A DNA stretch of 64,000 bases from CAKUFA01 sp963618735 (GTDB lineage: Bacteria > Bacillota > Clostridia > Christensenellales > Aristaeellaceae). Where the stretch lies: contig CAVEUM010000008.1 of assembly GCA_963618735.1 (NCBI GenBank), positions 21,247-85,246 on the forward strand, read 5' to 3'. This document shows positions 16,175 through 25,602 of the stretch, in pieces. Under the pieces are notes generated by a model. It ran no database searches. It saw only the letters and a program-made list of their open reading frames with translations, and was not told the DNA's origin. The first letter of the stretch is position 1. Each line of letters starts with the position of its first letter. Made by a program: the position numbers and the translations under genes.

Positions 16175-16197
16175 CTTGAGCGAAAGGAGCAACCAGC

Positions 16198-18945
16198 ATG
16201 ATCATCACAGGCCTCAAAACCTGCCACGAGAAGCATCCCCTGGGGTATAACTTCACGGAAGCAGTGCTAAGCTGGCGGGTGGAAGAAAGCAAAGGACAGA
16301 AGCAGACAGCCTCCCGTGTGGAGGTGTCCCTGAACCGAAACGATGCACAAACCGTCTATGATTCCGGCATGGTGGATACCGTGTGGGACGGCACTACGCT
16401 CCTTCATGGCATGGACAGCATTGGCTGGACGCTGCCCATGACCCTTGCCCCCAGAACCCGCTATTATTGGCGCGTCACCGTGCAGACGGACGCAGGAGAA
16501 AAGGCAACCAGTGACTGGACCTGGTTTGAAACCCCGAAGGGCGCAGACGAGCCCTGGCAGGCACAGTGGATTACGTCTCCCTTTGGACGGGAGGCACATC
16601 CTGTGTTCCGCAGGACGTTTGCTGCAAAAGAGAAGCCTGTGCAGGCACGGTGCTACATTGCCGGCGTGGGTCTGTTTGAGCCTTGCCTCAATGGCAGGGT
16701 GATTGGCGAAGAGGTGCTTCGTCCCGGATTCCATTCCTATGACAGCTATTTGATGTACCAAACCCTGGAGCTCGAGGTCGAAAAGGGAGAAAATACCTTT
16801 GATGTGCTGCTGGGTGAAGGCTGGTATATGGGTCGCTACGGCCTGAAAAGCTCCGCGCCCCGCTATGGCACGGAATATAAGCTGTTGGCGGAAATTCACC
16901 TGACCTATGCGGATGGTCATACCGAAGTCATTGGCACGGACGAAAACTGGATGGTCACCAGGTCCGCCGTTCTGATGGACAGCATCTACGATGGTGAGGA
17001 GCAGGATGCAAACCTGCCTGCCGGCGAGCCGATGGCGGCTGTGAAGACGGAAGCTCCCGCCGTGCCGCTGCAGCCGAGAAGCAATCCGCAAATCCTTATT
17101 CATGAGAAATTCACGCCCACCATTCTTCCTACCGATGATACGGTGCTGGATATGGGGCAGAACTTTGCCGGCTGGTGCGGCTTCTGGTGCGATGCACCCA
17201 AGGGCACGGAGATTCGCCTCCTTTATGGCGAGCACGTGCTGAACGGCACCATCTATCGGGACAACCTGCGGGGCGCCAAGTGCATCTTCCGCTATGTGTC
17301 GGATGGCGTGCCGCGCTTCGTGCAGCCGCACTTCACCTACTATGGCTTCCGCTATGTGAAGGTGGAAGGCTGGGGCAAACCCCTTGATCCAAAGGCGTTT
17401 GTGGGCTGCGCTGTGTATTCCGATGTGGAGGAAACAGGCAGGGTGGAAACCAGCGATCCTATGGTGAACAGGCTGTACCTGAACAGCAAGTGGAGCCTGA
17501 AGAGCAACTTCCTTGATATTCCCACGGACTGCCCTCAGCGGGATGAACGCATGGGCTGGACGGGTGATATTCAGATTTTCTGCGACACGGCCTGCTATCA
17601 CGCAGATGTGGCAGACTTCATGAAGAAATTCATGGAGGATCTTCGCTGCGAGCAGAAGCTGCTAAACGGCAGCGTTCCCTGCGTGGCGCCTATGTGCAAG
17701 TATGAGCTGAATGGCGTGTCCGCCTGGGGCGATGCCGCCTGTGTCATTCCGTGGCAGCTTTATCTGCACTACGGAGACAAGGCGCTTTTGCGGCAGGAAT
17801 ATCCTGGCATGAAGGACTGGGTGGACTGGATTGCGCGGGAAAATGACCGCCACCACTGCGGCTATATCTGGGGCGGCAATGCCCAGCTGGGCGACTGGCT
17901 GGCACTGGATGGCACCAGCGTTTACGGCGGAACGGACAGAACCTATGTGGCTACTGCATATTACTACTATTCCACTTTCCTGACGGCTCAGGCGGCAGAG
18001 ATTCTTGGCCTGAAAGAAGATGCGGCAACGTATACGGAGCTTGCATCCCATATCCGTGACGCATTCCAAAAGGAATATTTCACTCCGTCAGGCAGAATTG
18101 CCATCGAAACGCAGACGGCCTGCGTGATGGCACTGTACCTGCACCTTGTGCCCGAAAATGCGCAGGAGAAAACCTGCTGCACACTGGCAAGACTCATTGA
18201 AGAAAACGGCTACAAGCTGCAGACGGGCTTTGTGGGAACGCCGTGGCTTCTGCCTGTGCTGTGCGACATCGGACGGGAAGACCTGGCATACACCCTTCTT
18301 CTCCGCAAGGAATATCCCGGCTGGCTGTATGAGGTGGGGAAGGGCGCAACCACCATCTGGGAGCGGTGGAATTCCATTGAGCCCGATGGCTGCATGAACC
18401 GTGACGGCATGAATTCTCTGAATCACTACGCCTACGGCTCCATCGCTGCATGGATGTATCGCTCCATGGCCGGCCTGCACGCGGATACAGCAGGCGGCAG
18501 ATTCATGAAGATTGCACCGCTGCCGGATCAGCGGATTCCTTCCTGCAAGGCGGAATACACATCTCCCGGCGGAACATGGCGCACGGAATGGCACTACGAA
18601 GGCGATACCTGGCACCTGACAGTGCAAGTTCCCTTCGGCTGTGAGGCAGACCTCGTGATGCCTGACGGCAAGACGGAGCACCTTCTGCCCGGCGAAACGC
18701 AGCATGTTGCTGTGATGGAAAAACAGTATTATTCGCTGGATTCTTCCCTGGATGCTCTCCTTGGCTACGAGCCGACACGGCAGGTCATTCAGGAAATGTT
18801 CCCCAGAGCCATTCGCGGCGTTGCCTTCCAGTATGAAATGCATACCATGCGGCAGCTGGTTTCGTCTCCCTTCTCGGAAATCAGTGATGAAGAAATTGAA
18901 GCGCTGGACAGTGCTTTGAAGAAAATCCCCGTGCAAATCGATTGA
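16198..18945 (+). CDS. GH78 alpha-L-rhamnosidase
   Basis: 915 residues, intracellular (no signal peptide). N-terminal beta domains (residues ~1-420) lead into the (alpha/alpha)6 catalytic barrel. Key GH78 residues keep the family spacing: D444, E450 (general acid), W454 and D457 in TDCPQRDERMGWTGD, and the second catalytic Glu E722 in TTIWERW. A C-terminal beta domain follows. It releases terminal L-rhamnose from plant glycosides, flavonoids or rhamnogalacturonan fragments. The last ~75 residues (EYYSLD... to PVQID) extend past the usual end as a helical tail. It lies in the operon 23 nt after the GH63-like gene. Confidence 0.95.
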   Translation: MIITGLKTCHEKHPLGYNFTEAVLSWRVEESKGQKQTASRVEVSLNRNDAQTVYDSGMVDTVWDGTTLLHGMDSIGWTLPMTLAPRTRYYWRVTVQTDAGEKATSDWTWFETPKGADEPWQAQWITSPFGREAHPVFRRTFAAKEKPVQARCYIAGVGLFEPCLNGRVIGEEVLRPGFHSYDSYLMYQTLELEVEKGENTFDVLLGEGWYMGRYGLKSSAPRYGTEYKLLAEIHLTYADGHTEVIGTDENWMVTRSAVLMDSIYDGEEQDANLPAGEPMAAVKTEAPAVPLQPRSNPQILIHEKFTPTILPTDDTVLDMGQNFAGWCGFWCDAPKGTEIRLLYGEHVLNGTIYRDNLRGAKCIFRYVSDGVPRFVQPHFTYYGFRYVKVEGWGKPLDPKAFVGCAVYSDVEETGRVETSDPMVNRLYLNSKWSLKSNFLDIPTDCPQRDERMGWTGDIQIFCDTACYHADVADFMKKFMEDLRCEQKLLNGSVPCVAPMCKYELNGVSAWGDAACVIPWQLYLHYGDKALLRQEYPGMKDWVDWIARENDRHHCGYIWGGNAQLGDWLALDGTSVYGGTDRTYVATAYYYYSTFLTAQAAEILGLKEDAATYTELASHIRDAFQKEYFTPSGRIAIETQTACVMALYLHLVPENAQEKTCCTLARLIEENGYKLQTGFVGTPWLLPVLCDIGREDLAYTLLLRKEYPGWLYEVGKGATTIWERWNSIEPDGCMNRDGMNSLNHYAYGSIAAWMYRSMAGLHADTAGGRFMKIAPLPDQRIPSCKAEYTSPGGTWRTEWHYEGDTWHLTVQVPFGCEADLVMPDGKTEHLLPGETQHVAVMEKQYYSLDSSLDALLGYEPTRQVIQEMFPRAIRGVAFQYEMHTMRQLVSSPFSEISDEEIEALDSALKKIPVQID

Positions 18946-18960
18946 AAAGGAGAAATATCC

Positions 18961-20382
18961 ATGAGGAACATCAAGCTTGGTTTTGCCCCTACCCGACGCG
19001 CGATTTTCAGTGCCCCTGCGGCGGTCACCTTCCGCAACCTGACGGCTAACCGCCTGAAGGAATTGAACGTTGACTTCGTGGACATTGACGATGTGAACGA
19101 TGAAGGCCTTCTCTACGATGACGCAGGCCTTGAAAAGATCATTGCCAAGTTCAAGGCGGAAAAGGTGGACGGCCTGTTCCTGGCACATTGCAACTTTGGT
19201 ACGGAATACGAGTGCGCCCGTCTGGCGAAGGCACTGAATGTGCCTGTGCTGCTGTGGGGCCCCCGTGATGAGCGTCCCGATGAAAACGGCATGCGCCTCC
19301 GCGACAGCCAGTGCGGATTGTTTGCAACAGGCAAGGTGCTCCGTCGCTTCCATGTGCCCTTCACCTACATGAACAACTGCAACCTGGAGGACAAGGAGTT
19401 TGAACGCGGCGTGAAGGACTTCCTGGCAGTGTGCAATGTGGTGCGCACCTTCCGCCATACCCGCATTCTGCAGATTGGCCCCCGCCCCTTCGATTTCTGG
19501 TCCACCATGTGCAACGAAGGTGAATTGCTGGAGAAGTTCAACATCCAGCTGTCTCCCATTCCGCTGCCTGAACTGTATGCGGAAATGAAGAAGTGGCGGG
19601 AAGAAAAGACAGAGGTCGCTAAGGTCGTGGCCTACTGCAAGGAAAATATGACCTGCCGCATTGATGATGCAGGGTTGGAATCCGTGGCTGCACTGAAGGT
19701 GGCTATGAAGAGCCTGGCAACCAAGTATGGCTGCAACGCCATTGCCATCCAGTGCTGGAATGCCTTGCAGGACGAAATTAACATCATGCCCTGCGCCGCC
19801 AATGCGCTGCTGAATGAGGAAGGTATCCCGGTGGTGTGCGAAACGGACATCCATGGTGCCATTTCTCAGCTGATTGCCGAGGCCGCCTCCATGAACGAGC
19901 GCCGCGTCATGTTCTCTGACTGGACGGTGCGTCACCCTGATAATGACAATGGCGAGCTCCTGCAGCATTGCGGTCCCTGGCCCATCTCTGTGGCGAAGGA
20001 GAAGCCCACCATCTGTGTGCCTGTAGCCTTCCCGCAGAACGGCGCTGTATCTGCCGAGGCCAAGCACGGCCCCATGAGCCTGGTGCGCTTTGACGGCGAT
20101 GACGGCGAATATTCCATTCTGCTGGGACATGCCAAGGGTATTGAAGGCCCCTGGACCCGCGGCACCTATGTATGGGTGGAGGTTGCCAACCTGAAGCGCC
20201 TGGAAGCCAAGGTAGTGGAAGGCCCCTATATCCATCACGTGGCGGCCATCCATGGCGACGTGGTGCCTGTGGTGTATGAAGCCTGCAAGTATATCGGCGT
20301 GAAGCCTGACCTGTATGATCCCATTGAGGACAAGGTGCAGGCCTATCTCCACGGCGAAGATGTTGTGTTTGATGAGGTGTAA
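18961..20382 (+). CDS. L-fucose/L-arabinose isomerase-fold sugar isomerase
   Basis: 473 residues with AAAAGGAG 9 nt before the ATG. The first half has alternating Rossmann-like segments (KVDGLFLAHCNFGTEYECARLAKAL, VPVLLWGPRDERP). The second half has the FucI/AraA C-terminal barrel with likely metal ligands in VCETDIHGAISQ (Glu, Asp) and in IEGPWTRGTYVWVE / EGPYIHHVAAIHG (His). It is not a close match to true FucI (~590 residues). Within this operon it should convert an aldose to the ketose that the FGGY kinase phosphorylates. Aldose identity is open; D-apiose is proposed from the transketolase context. Confidence 0.82.
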   Translation: MRNIKLGFAPTRRAIFSAPAAVTFRNLTANRLKELNVDFVDIDDVNDEGLLYDDAGLEKIIAKFKAEKVDGLFLAHCNFGTEYECARLAKALNVPVLLWGPRDERPDENGMRLRDSQCGLFATGKVLRRFHVPFTYMNNCNLEDKEFERGVKDFLAVCNVVRTFRHTRILQIGPRPFDFWSTMCNEGELLEKFNIQLSPIPLPELYAEMKKWREEKTEVAKVVAYCKENMTCRIDDAGLESVAALKVAMKSLATKYGCNAIAIQCWNALQDEINIMPCAANALLNEEGIPVVCETDIHGAISQLIAEAASMNERRVMFSDWTVRHPDNDNGELLQHCGPWPISVAKEKPTICVPVAFPQNGAVSAEAKHGPMSLVRFDGDDGEYSILLGHAKGIEGPWTRGTYVWVEVANLKRLEAKVVEGPYIHHVAAIHGDVVPVVYEACKYIGVKPDLYDPIEDKVQAYLHGEDVVFDEV

Positions 20383-20385
20383 GCA

Positions 20386-21219
20386 ATGAGACAGGATCTT
20401 ACGGCGCTGTCCTACCATCTTCGCCAGCATGTGCTGGATATTGTGATGGCGGGCAAGGGCGGACACATCGGCGGTGACATGAGCGTGATTGACGTGCTGG
20501 TCACCCTGTACTTCGATCAGATGAACATTTCCCCGGAAAATCAGGATGATCCCAACCGTGACCTGTTTGTGCTCAGCAAGGGTCATTCGGTGGAGGCTCT
20601 GTACGCCGTGCTGGCGGAAAAGGGCTTCTTCCCCTATGAACAGGTGCTGGCAGAATTCAGCAAGTTTGGCTCCAAGTTTATCGGTCATCCCAATAACAAG
20701 CTGCCGGGCATTGAGATGAACAGCGGCTCTCTGGGTCACGGCCTGCCGGTGTCCATCGGCATGGCCATCGCCGCAAAAATGGATAATCGCCCCACCCGTG
20801 TGTACACCGTGATGGGTGACGGCGAATTGGCCGAGGGTTCCGTATGGGAAGGCGCCATGGCAGGCGGTCACTACAAGCTGGACAATCTGTGTGCGGTGGT
20901 GGATCGCAACCGTCTGCAGATTTCCGGCAGCACGGAGGATGTCATGAGTCAGGACGACCAGTGCACCCGCTGGGCAAGCTTTGGCTGGCACGCCATTTCC
21001 GTTCCCGGCAATGACATTTCTGCCCTGCATAATGCCTTTGAGGAAGCCAAAGCGACCAAGGGTCAGCCCACGGTGATTATTGCCAACACCACCAAGGGTT
21101 GCGGCTCGCCTGTGATGGAGAACAAGGCCAACTGGCATCACAAGGTGCCCACGGCTGAGGAGTATGCGCAGATCATGAGCGACCTGAAGGCCAGAGAGGA
21201 GGCGGCGCGTCATGAATAA
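20386..21219 (+). CDS. Transketolase, N-terminal (thiamine-diphosphate-binding) subunit
   Basis: 277 residues. It has FVLSKGHSVEALYAVLAEKG and LGHGLPVSIGMA, and the ThDP/Mg motif GDGELAEGSVWEGAMAGG...LDNLCAVVDRNRLQ. This is the split form, paired with the C-terminal subunit whose gene overlaps its end by 8 bp. Together they transfer a two-carbon ketol unit. Split transketolases inside sugar operons with an FGGY kinase include apulose-4-phosphate transketolase (AptA/AptB). The housekeeping pentose-phosphate role is less likely here because of the LacI-controlled operon. Confidence 0.93.
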   Translation: MRQDLTALSYHLRQHVLDIVMAGKGGHIGGDMSVIDVLVTLYFDQMNISPENQDDPNRDLFVLSKGHSVEALYAVLAEKGFFPYEQVLAEFSKFGSKFIGHPNNKLPGIEMNSGSLGHGLPVSIGMAIAAKMDNRPTRVYTVMGDGELAEGSVWEGAMAGGHYKLDNLCAVVDRNRLQISGSTEDVMSQDDQCTRWASFGWHAISVPGNDISALHNAFEEAKATKGQPTVIIANTTKGCGSPVMENKANWHHKVPTAEEYAQIMSDLKAREEAARHE

Positions 21220-22156
21220 GATTCCGAATCGTCAGGCAATTTGTGAAGTGCTGATGGAAAAGGCGGCAGAGGACAAGGATATTGTGGTGCTCTGCTCGGA
21301 CAGCCGCGGCAGTGCGTCCCTTGCTCCCTTTGCGCAGCAGTATCCCAAGCAGTTTGTGGAAATCGGTATTGCTGAGCAGAATCTGGTGAGCATCAGCGCA
21401 GGCCTTGCCAAGTGCGGCAAAAAGCCCTTCGCCGCATCACCTGCTTGCTTCCTGTCTACCAGAAGCTATGAACAGTGCAAGGTGGATGTGAGCTACAGCA
21501 ATACCAATGTGAAGCTCATCGGCATCAGCGGCGGCATCAGCTACGGTGCTCTGGGCATGAGCCATCATTCTGCCCAGGATATTGCCGCTATGAGCGCCAT
21601 TCCCAACATGCGGGTATATCTGCCCAGTGACCGCCATCAGACGCGGAAGCTGATTGAAAGTCTCCTGCAGGATCAAAAGCCGGCCTATATCCGCGTGGGA
21701 CGCAATCCTGTAGAGGATATCTACGAGGAAAACAATACGCCTTTTGAAATGGACAAGGCCACGGTGCTGATGGGCGGCGAAAACACGGACGTGGTGCTCG
21801 TTGCCTGCGGTGAGATGGTTCGCCCTGCGAAATTGGCAGGGGAAGCACTGAATAGTCAGGGCATTTCCTGCACGGTGCTGGACATGTACTGCGTCAAGCC
21901 CCTTGACCGTGAAGCAGTCATCCGTGCTGCAAAGGGCGCCAAGCTGGTGGTAACCGTGGAAGAGCATGCACCCTTTGGCGGACTGGGCTCCATGGTGGCA
22001 CAGGTGGTCAGCGAAAATTGTCCCACCTATGTAACGGAGCTGGCACTGCCCGACGCACCTGTGATTACGGGCACCTCGCAGGAAGTGTTTGATTACTATG
22101 GACTGAACGCAGACGGCATTGTGAATACGGTGACGGAAAAGCTGAAGCACATTTGA
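21212..22156 (+). CDS. Transketolase, C-terminal subunit
   Basis: 314 residues, with the start inside the end of the previous gene and GGAGG upstream. The pyrimidine-binding domain has FVEIGIAEQNLVSISAGLAK, where the Glu of IAEQN activates thiamine diphosphate, and HHSAQDIAAMSAIPNMRVYLPSD. The transketolase C-terminal domain runs from ~180 (VVLVACGEMVRPAKLAGEAL) to the end, including TVEEHAPFGGLGSMVAQ. It forms the second half of the active site with the product of 20386-21219. Confidence 0.93.
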   Translation: MNKIPNRQAICEVLMEKAAEDKDIVVLCSDSRGSASLAPFAQQYPKQFVEIGIAEQNLVSISAGLAKCGKKPFAASPACFLSTRSYEQCKVDVSYSNTNVKLIGISGGISYGALGMSHHSAQDIAAMSAIPNMRVYLPSDRHQTRKLIESLLQDQKPAYIRVGRNPVEDIYEENNTPFEMDKATVLMGGENTDVVLVACGEMVRPAKLAGEALNSQGISCTVLDMYCVKPLDREAVIRAAKGAKLVVTVEEHAPFGGLGSMVAQVVSENCPTYVTELALPDAPVITGTSQEVFDYYGLNADGIVNTVTEKLKHI

Positions 22157-22177
22157 TCGAAAGGGAGGTGTGACCCG

Positions 22178-23647
22178 ATGCCCTTTATCATTGGTATTGA
22201 CCAAAGCACCCAGGGAACCAAAGCTATGCTCTTTGATGAGCAGGGAAAGATCACGCTGCGGTTGGATCGCCCTCATCGGCAAATTGTTGACGGAAACGGC
22301 TGGGTGGAGCATGACCCGGAGGAAATCTATCAAAATCTGATTCAGCTGGTGCGTGACCTGATGGCTCAAAGCGGCGTTTCGGGCAATGAGATCGCCGCTG
22401 TGGGCATCAGCAATCAGCGGGAAACAGCCATGGCGTGGGATCGTCACACCCTGAAGCCTGTATACAACGCCATCGTGTGGCAGTGTGCCCGCGGTGCAGC
22501 CATCTGCGAGGGGATCGAAAAGCAAGGCCTGGGCGAAAGCATTCGTCAAAAGACAGGTCTGCGCCTGTCGCCGTATTTCTCTGCTGCCAAAATTAGCTGG
22601 ATCATGGAAAATGTTTCTCAGGTGCATTCTCGTGCCCTGAAGGGCGAAATCTGCGTTGGCACCATGGATAGTTACCTGGTGCATCGGCTGACGGGGGGCA
22701 AGGAGTTCCGCACGGATTACTCCAATGCGTCCCGCACGCAGCTGTTCAATATCCGTACCTTGCAGTGGGATAAAGAACTGTGCGAGATTTTCGGCATTCC
22801 CATGGCGTGCATGGCAGAAGTAACGGACTCGGACGGCTTCTTCGGCGAAACGGATTTTGAGGGCGTCCTGCCCTGCAAGGTGCCGATTCACGGCGTCATG
22901 GGCGATAGCCACGGCGCACTCTTTGGTCAGGGATGCCTGAAATCCGGCATGATGAAAGCCACCTATGGCACGGGTTCGTCCATCATGATGAATATCGGCG
23001 AAACGCCGATCTTCTCCGACCATGGTGTGGTTACGTCCCTGGCGTGGAAGACGAATGGCAAAGTGCAGTATGTGCTGGAAGGCAACATCAACTACACAGG
23101 CGCGGTCATCACCTGGCTGAAGGACGATATGCATCTGCTGGAAAGCGCAGGGGAGAGCGAAGCGCTTGCACGGGCGGCTGACCCTGCGGATCATGCTTAT
23201 GTGGTGCCGGCTTTCTCGGGTCTTGGTGCTCCTTACTGGCGGTCTGATGCGGAGGCGGCCATTATCGGCATGCGCCGCACCACGGGTCGCAAGGAAATTG
23301 TGAAGGCAGGCCTGAGCTGCATTGCTTATCAGATTGCCGATGTGGTGAAACTGATGCAGCAGGAGGCGTCCATTGAAGAGATTGAGCTCCGTGTGGACGG
23401 CGGCCCTACCCGCAACAGCTGGCTGATGCAGTTCCAGAGCGACATCCTGCATGCGGAGCTTCGTGTTCCTCAGGCGGAGGAACTCAGTGCCATCGGCGCT
23501 GCCTACGCGGCGGGACTGAGCACGGGCGTGTACAGCAAGGATATTTTCAGCAAGACCGTTTATAAGACCTTCCGCCCGGAAATGGCAGAAGACGAACGCA
23601 ATCGACTGTATCAGGGCTGGCAGGACGCGGTGAAGCGCGTGCTGTAA
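22178..23647 (+). CDS. FGGY-family carbohydrate kinase
   Basis: 489 residues with GGGAGG 9 nt before the ATG. The phosphate-1 motif is IGIDQSTQGTKAMLFD. Glycerol-kinase-like stretches follow (GWVEHDPEEIY, GISNQRETAMAWDR, YNAIVWQC), then GVMGDSHGALFGQGC with the catalytic Asp, the adenine-side GTGSSIMMN, and LRVDGGPTRNSWLMQFQSD. It resembles glycerol and xylulose kinases. The first motif DQSTQGTK rather than DQGTTSSR argues against true glycerol kinase. In this operon a ketose such as D-apulose is the more plausible substrate. It is the last gene before a terminator. Confidence 0.9.
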   Translation: MPFIIGIDQSTQGTKAMLFDEQGKITLRLDRPHRQIVDGNGWVEHDPEEIYQNLIQLVRDLMAQSGVSGNEIAAVGISNQRETAMAWDRHTLKPVYNAIVWQCARGAAICEGIEKQGLGESIRQKTGLRLSPYFSAAKISWIMENVSQVHSRALKGEICVGTMDSYLVHRLTGGKEFRTDYSNASRTQLFNIRTLQWDKELCEIFGIPMACMAEVTDSDGFFGETDFEGVLPCKVPIHGVMGDSHGALFGQGCLKSGMMKATYGTGSSIMMNIGETPIFSDHGVVTSLAWKTNGKVQYVLEGNINYTGAVITWLKDDMHLLESAGESEALARAADPADHAYVVPAFSGLGAPYWRSDAEAAIIGMRRTTGRKEIVKAGLSCIAYQIADVVKLMQQEASIEEIELRVDGGPTRNSWLMQFQSDILHAELRVPQAEELSAIGAAYAAGLSTGVYSKDIFSKTVYKTFRPEMAEDERNRLYQGWQDAVKRVL

Positions 23648-23658
23648 TGGAATTTGCA

Positions 23659-23702
23659 AAAAGAGGGAGAAATTGCTTTGCGGCGTTTCTCCCTCTTTTG
23701 TT
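23659..23702 (+). terminator. Terminator of the lacI-glycosidase-kinase operon
   Basis: AAGAGGGAGAAA and TTTCTCCCTCTT form a 12-bp stem followed by TTTTG. Confidence 0.88.
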
Positions 23703-23752
23703 GTCTGAAAACGGACAGATGATCGGTGACCACATTCCTAAGCTTGTGTTAC

Positions 23753-23781
23753 TTGACGGGAAAAGCGAATCGGAATATCAT
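23753..23781 (+). promoter_or_regulatory. Promoter of the nucleoside kinase gene
   Basis: TTGACG (23753-23758) and TATCAT (23776-23781) are 17 nt apart. Confidence 0.6.
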
Positions 23782-23830
23782 AAAGATGAGCGAGAAAAGA
23801 GATAAGTGCATAACTTAGGAGGTGCTATGA

Positions 23831-25477
23831 ATGATTATCACTTATGAAAATACAACGTGTGAGGTTCCCTCCGGTACAACGATTCGGGAGGGCTTCCGCG
23901 CGCTGAAGCTGGACACGGCACCCATTCTTGCGGCACTTCGCGGCGGATGTGTGCTGGAGATGAATGACATAATTCCCGGGGATGGGGAGCTTCGTCCCCT
24001 GACCCTGGCACACGAAGAAGGACGCCGCATTTATGAGCGCTCCCTGCGGTTTGTGATGCTTCTTGCAGTAAAACACCTGATGCCTGGCAAGCGCGTGCGG
24101 GTGGAATACTCGGCTGCTGGCGGTGTGCTGGTAAATTTGCCTGGGGAAAATTTGAATGCAGCACAGGTGGACGCCCTGGAACAGGAGATGCGCCGCATCG
24201 TGGCGCAGGATTTGCCCTTTGAAAAAGAAGAATGGCTCCTGCAGGATGCCATTGATTATTTTGCCGCGGAGGGTCAGCAGGATAAGGTGTCGCTGCTGAA
24301 ACTGCGCCCGTATCGTCATTTCAAAATGTATCGTTGCGGGGATATGTGGGAATACTTCTATGGCGCGATGGCACCGTCAACGGGCAGTGTAAAGGTGTTT
24401 GACCTTCTGCCGCATGACGGCGGCTTTGTGCTGCAGCTCCCTGACAAATCGGCCTTTGGCATGCCGTCTATTTATCATGACTATCCCAAGCATCTAGCGG
24501 TGTTCGCAGAAAGTGCCGGATGGTGCCGCATTCTGGGCATCGAAAATGCATCGGATTTGACTGCCATGATGACACGGGGTGACATGCGGGACTTCATCCG
24601 CGTGAATGAGGCCTTGCAGGATAAGGCGCTGGCAGACATCGCGGATGAAATTGACCGCAAGGGGAAACGCGTCATTTTCCTGGCAGGGCCGTCCTCCAGC
24701 GGCAAAACCACAACGGCTGCGCGCCTGGCGATTCAATTGCGGGTGCTGGGGTATCATCCCATGCGTCTGAGCCTGGATAATTACTATCGCAACCAAAGAG
24801 ATTTGCCCCGTGAGGCAGACGGCAGCGTGGATTTGGAAAGCATTCACGCACTGGATCTCCCATTGATTCAGCAGCAGATTTGCTCGCTTTTGAAGGGTGA
24901 GCCTACGGAAATACCGATTTTTAACTTCAAAACCCATGAGCGGGAAAAGCAGGGCGCGGTGCAGACGCTGGGTCAGGGAGAACCTGTGATTATTGAGGGG
25001 ATTCACGGCTTGAATCCGCTGCTGTCCGCAGGAATCCCGAATGAGGCGATTTACCGCATTTTTGTCAGCGCCCTGACCTGCCTGAACCTGGATGATCACA
25101 ATCGCATCCGTACCACAGATGCACGGCTTTTGCGGCGCATCGTGCGTGACCATCAGTTCCGCAATACATCGCCTGCGGCAACGCTGAACATGTGGCAAAG
25201 CGTCCGCAACGGGGAAGATCGCTGGATCTTCCCCTATCAGGAAACAGCAGACTGCATGTTTAACACCACGCTGCATTACGAGCTGCCGTTTTTGAAGACG
25301 GAGGTGTACGATCTTCTGGAAGCCATCCCGTCCACCGAACCGTGCTACCTGCCCGCAAGACGTTTGCTAAAAATTCTGCACTACATCCCATCTGCCCCCG
25401 AGGAGCTGTTTAACGAGATTCCGCCCATCTCCATTTTGCGGGAATTTATTGGAAACAGCACCTTCGAAATGGAGTAA
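23831..25477 (+). CDS. TGS-domain nucleoside kinase (uridine kinase-like)
   Basis: 548 residues with AGGAGG upstream of the ATG. Residues 1-60 are a TGS-like domain (CEVPSGTTIREGF), ~60-260 resemble the second additional domain of threonyl-tRNA synthetase (RSLRFVMLLAVKHLMPG ... YRCGDMWEYFYG), and ~280-500 are a uridine kinase-type P-loop domain with Walker A FLAGPSSSGKTTTAARL and the substrate Asp in LSLDNYYRN. The three-part architecture is a known clostridial nucleoside kinase family. It phosphorylates a nucleoside in the cytoplasm, and its exact base preference is not visible. It is transcribed alone. Confidence 0.9.
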   Translation: MIITYENTTCEVPSGTTIREGFRALKLDTAPILAALRGGCVLEMNDIIPGDGELRPLTLAHEEGRRIYERSLRFVMLLAVKHLMPGKRVRVEYSAAGGVLVNLPGENLNAAQVDALEQEMRRIVAQDLPFEKEEWLLQDAIDYFAAEGQQDKVSLLKLRPYRHFKMYRCGDMWEYFYGAMAPSTGSVKVFDLLPHDGGFVLQLPDKSAFGMPSIYHDYPKHLAVFAESAGWCRILGIENASDLTAMMTRGDMRDFIRVNEALQDKALADIADEIDRKGKRVIFLAGPSSSGKTTTAARLAIQLRVLGYHPMRLSLDNYYRNQRDLPREADGSVDLESIHALDLPLIQQQICSLLKGEPTEIPIFNFKTHEREKQGAVQTLGQGEPVIIEGIHGLNPLLSAGIPNEAIYRIFVSALTCLNLDDHNRIRTTDARLLRRIVRDHQFRNTSPAATLNMWQSVRNGEDRWIFPYQETADCMFNTTLHYELPFLKTEVYDLLEAIPSTEPCYLPARRLLKILHYIPSAPEELFNEIPPISILREFIGNSTFEME

Positions 25478-25522
25478 TACGGGCAAGAGCTATTTAAGTC
25501 CTATGAATATCCTTCATTATCC

Positions 25523-25551
25523 TTGACAAACGTTCGCAAATGGGCTTTAAT
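25523..25551 (+). promoter_or_regulatory. Promoter of the glycosyltransferase gene
   Basis: TTGACA (25523-25528) and TTTAAT (25546-25551) are 17 nt apart. Confidence 0.75.
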
Positions 25552-25602
25552 TAGAAAGGTTTTGCATCTTTTACGCGTTGGATATTGAAGGAGGAGCTTT
25601 GC

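Noticed and set aside
18088..21213. 1041-codon minus-strand ORF, and similar long His-rich antisense ORFs under pgm, kinase and dnaK genes
   Set aside because: They mirror strongly coding plus-strand genes in a GC-rich genome. Their products are His/Gly/Ala-rich shadows with no domains.
22178..23647. Glycerol kinase (glpK)
   Set aside because: Several stretches match, but the phosphate motif reads DQSTQGTK and the operon holds a sugar isomerase and transketolase rather than glycerol genes.
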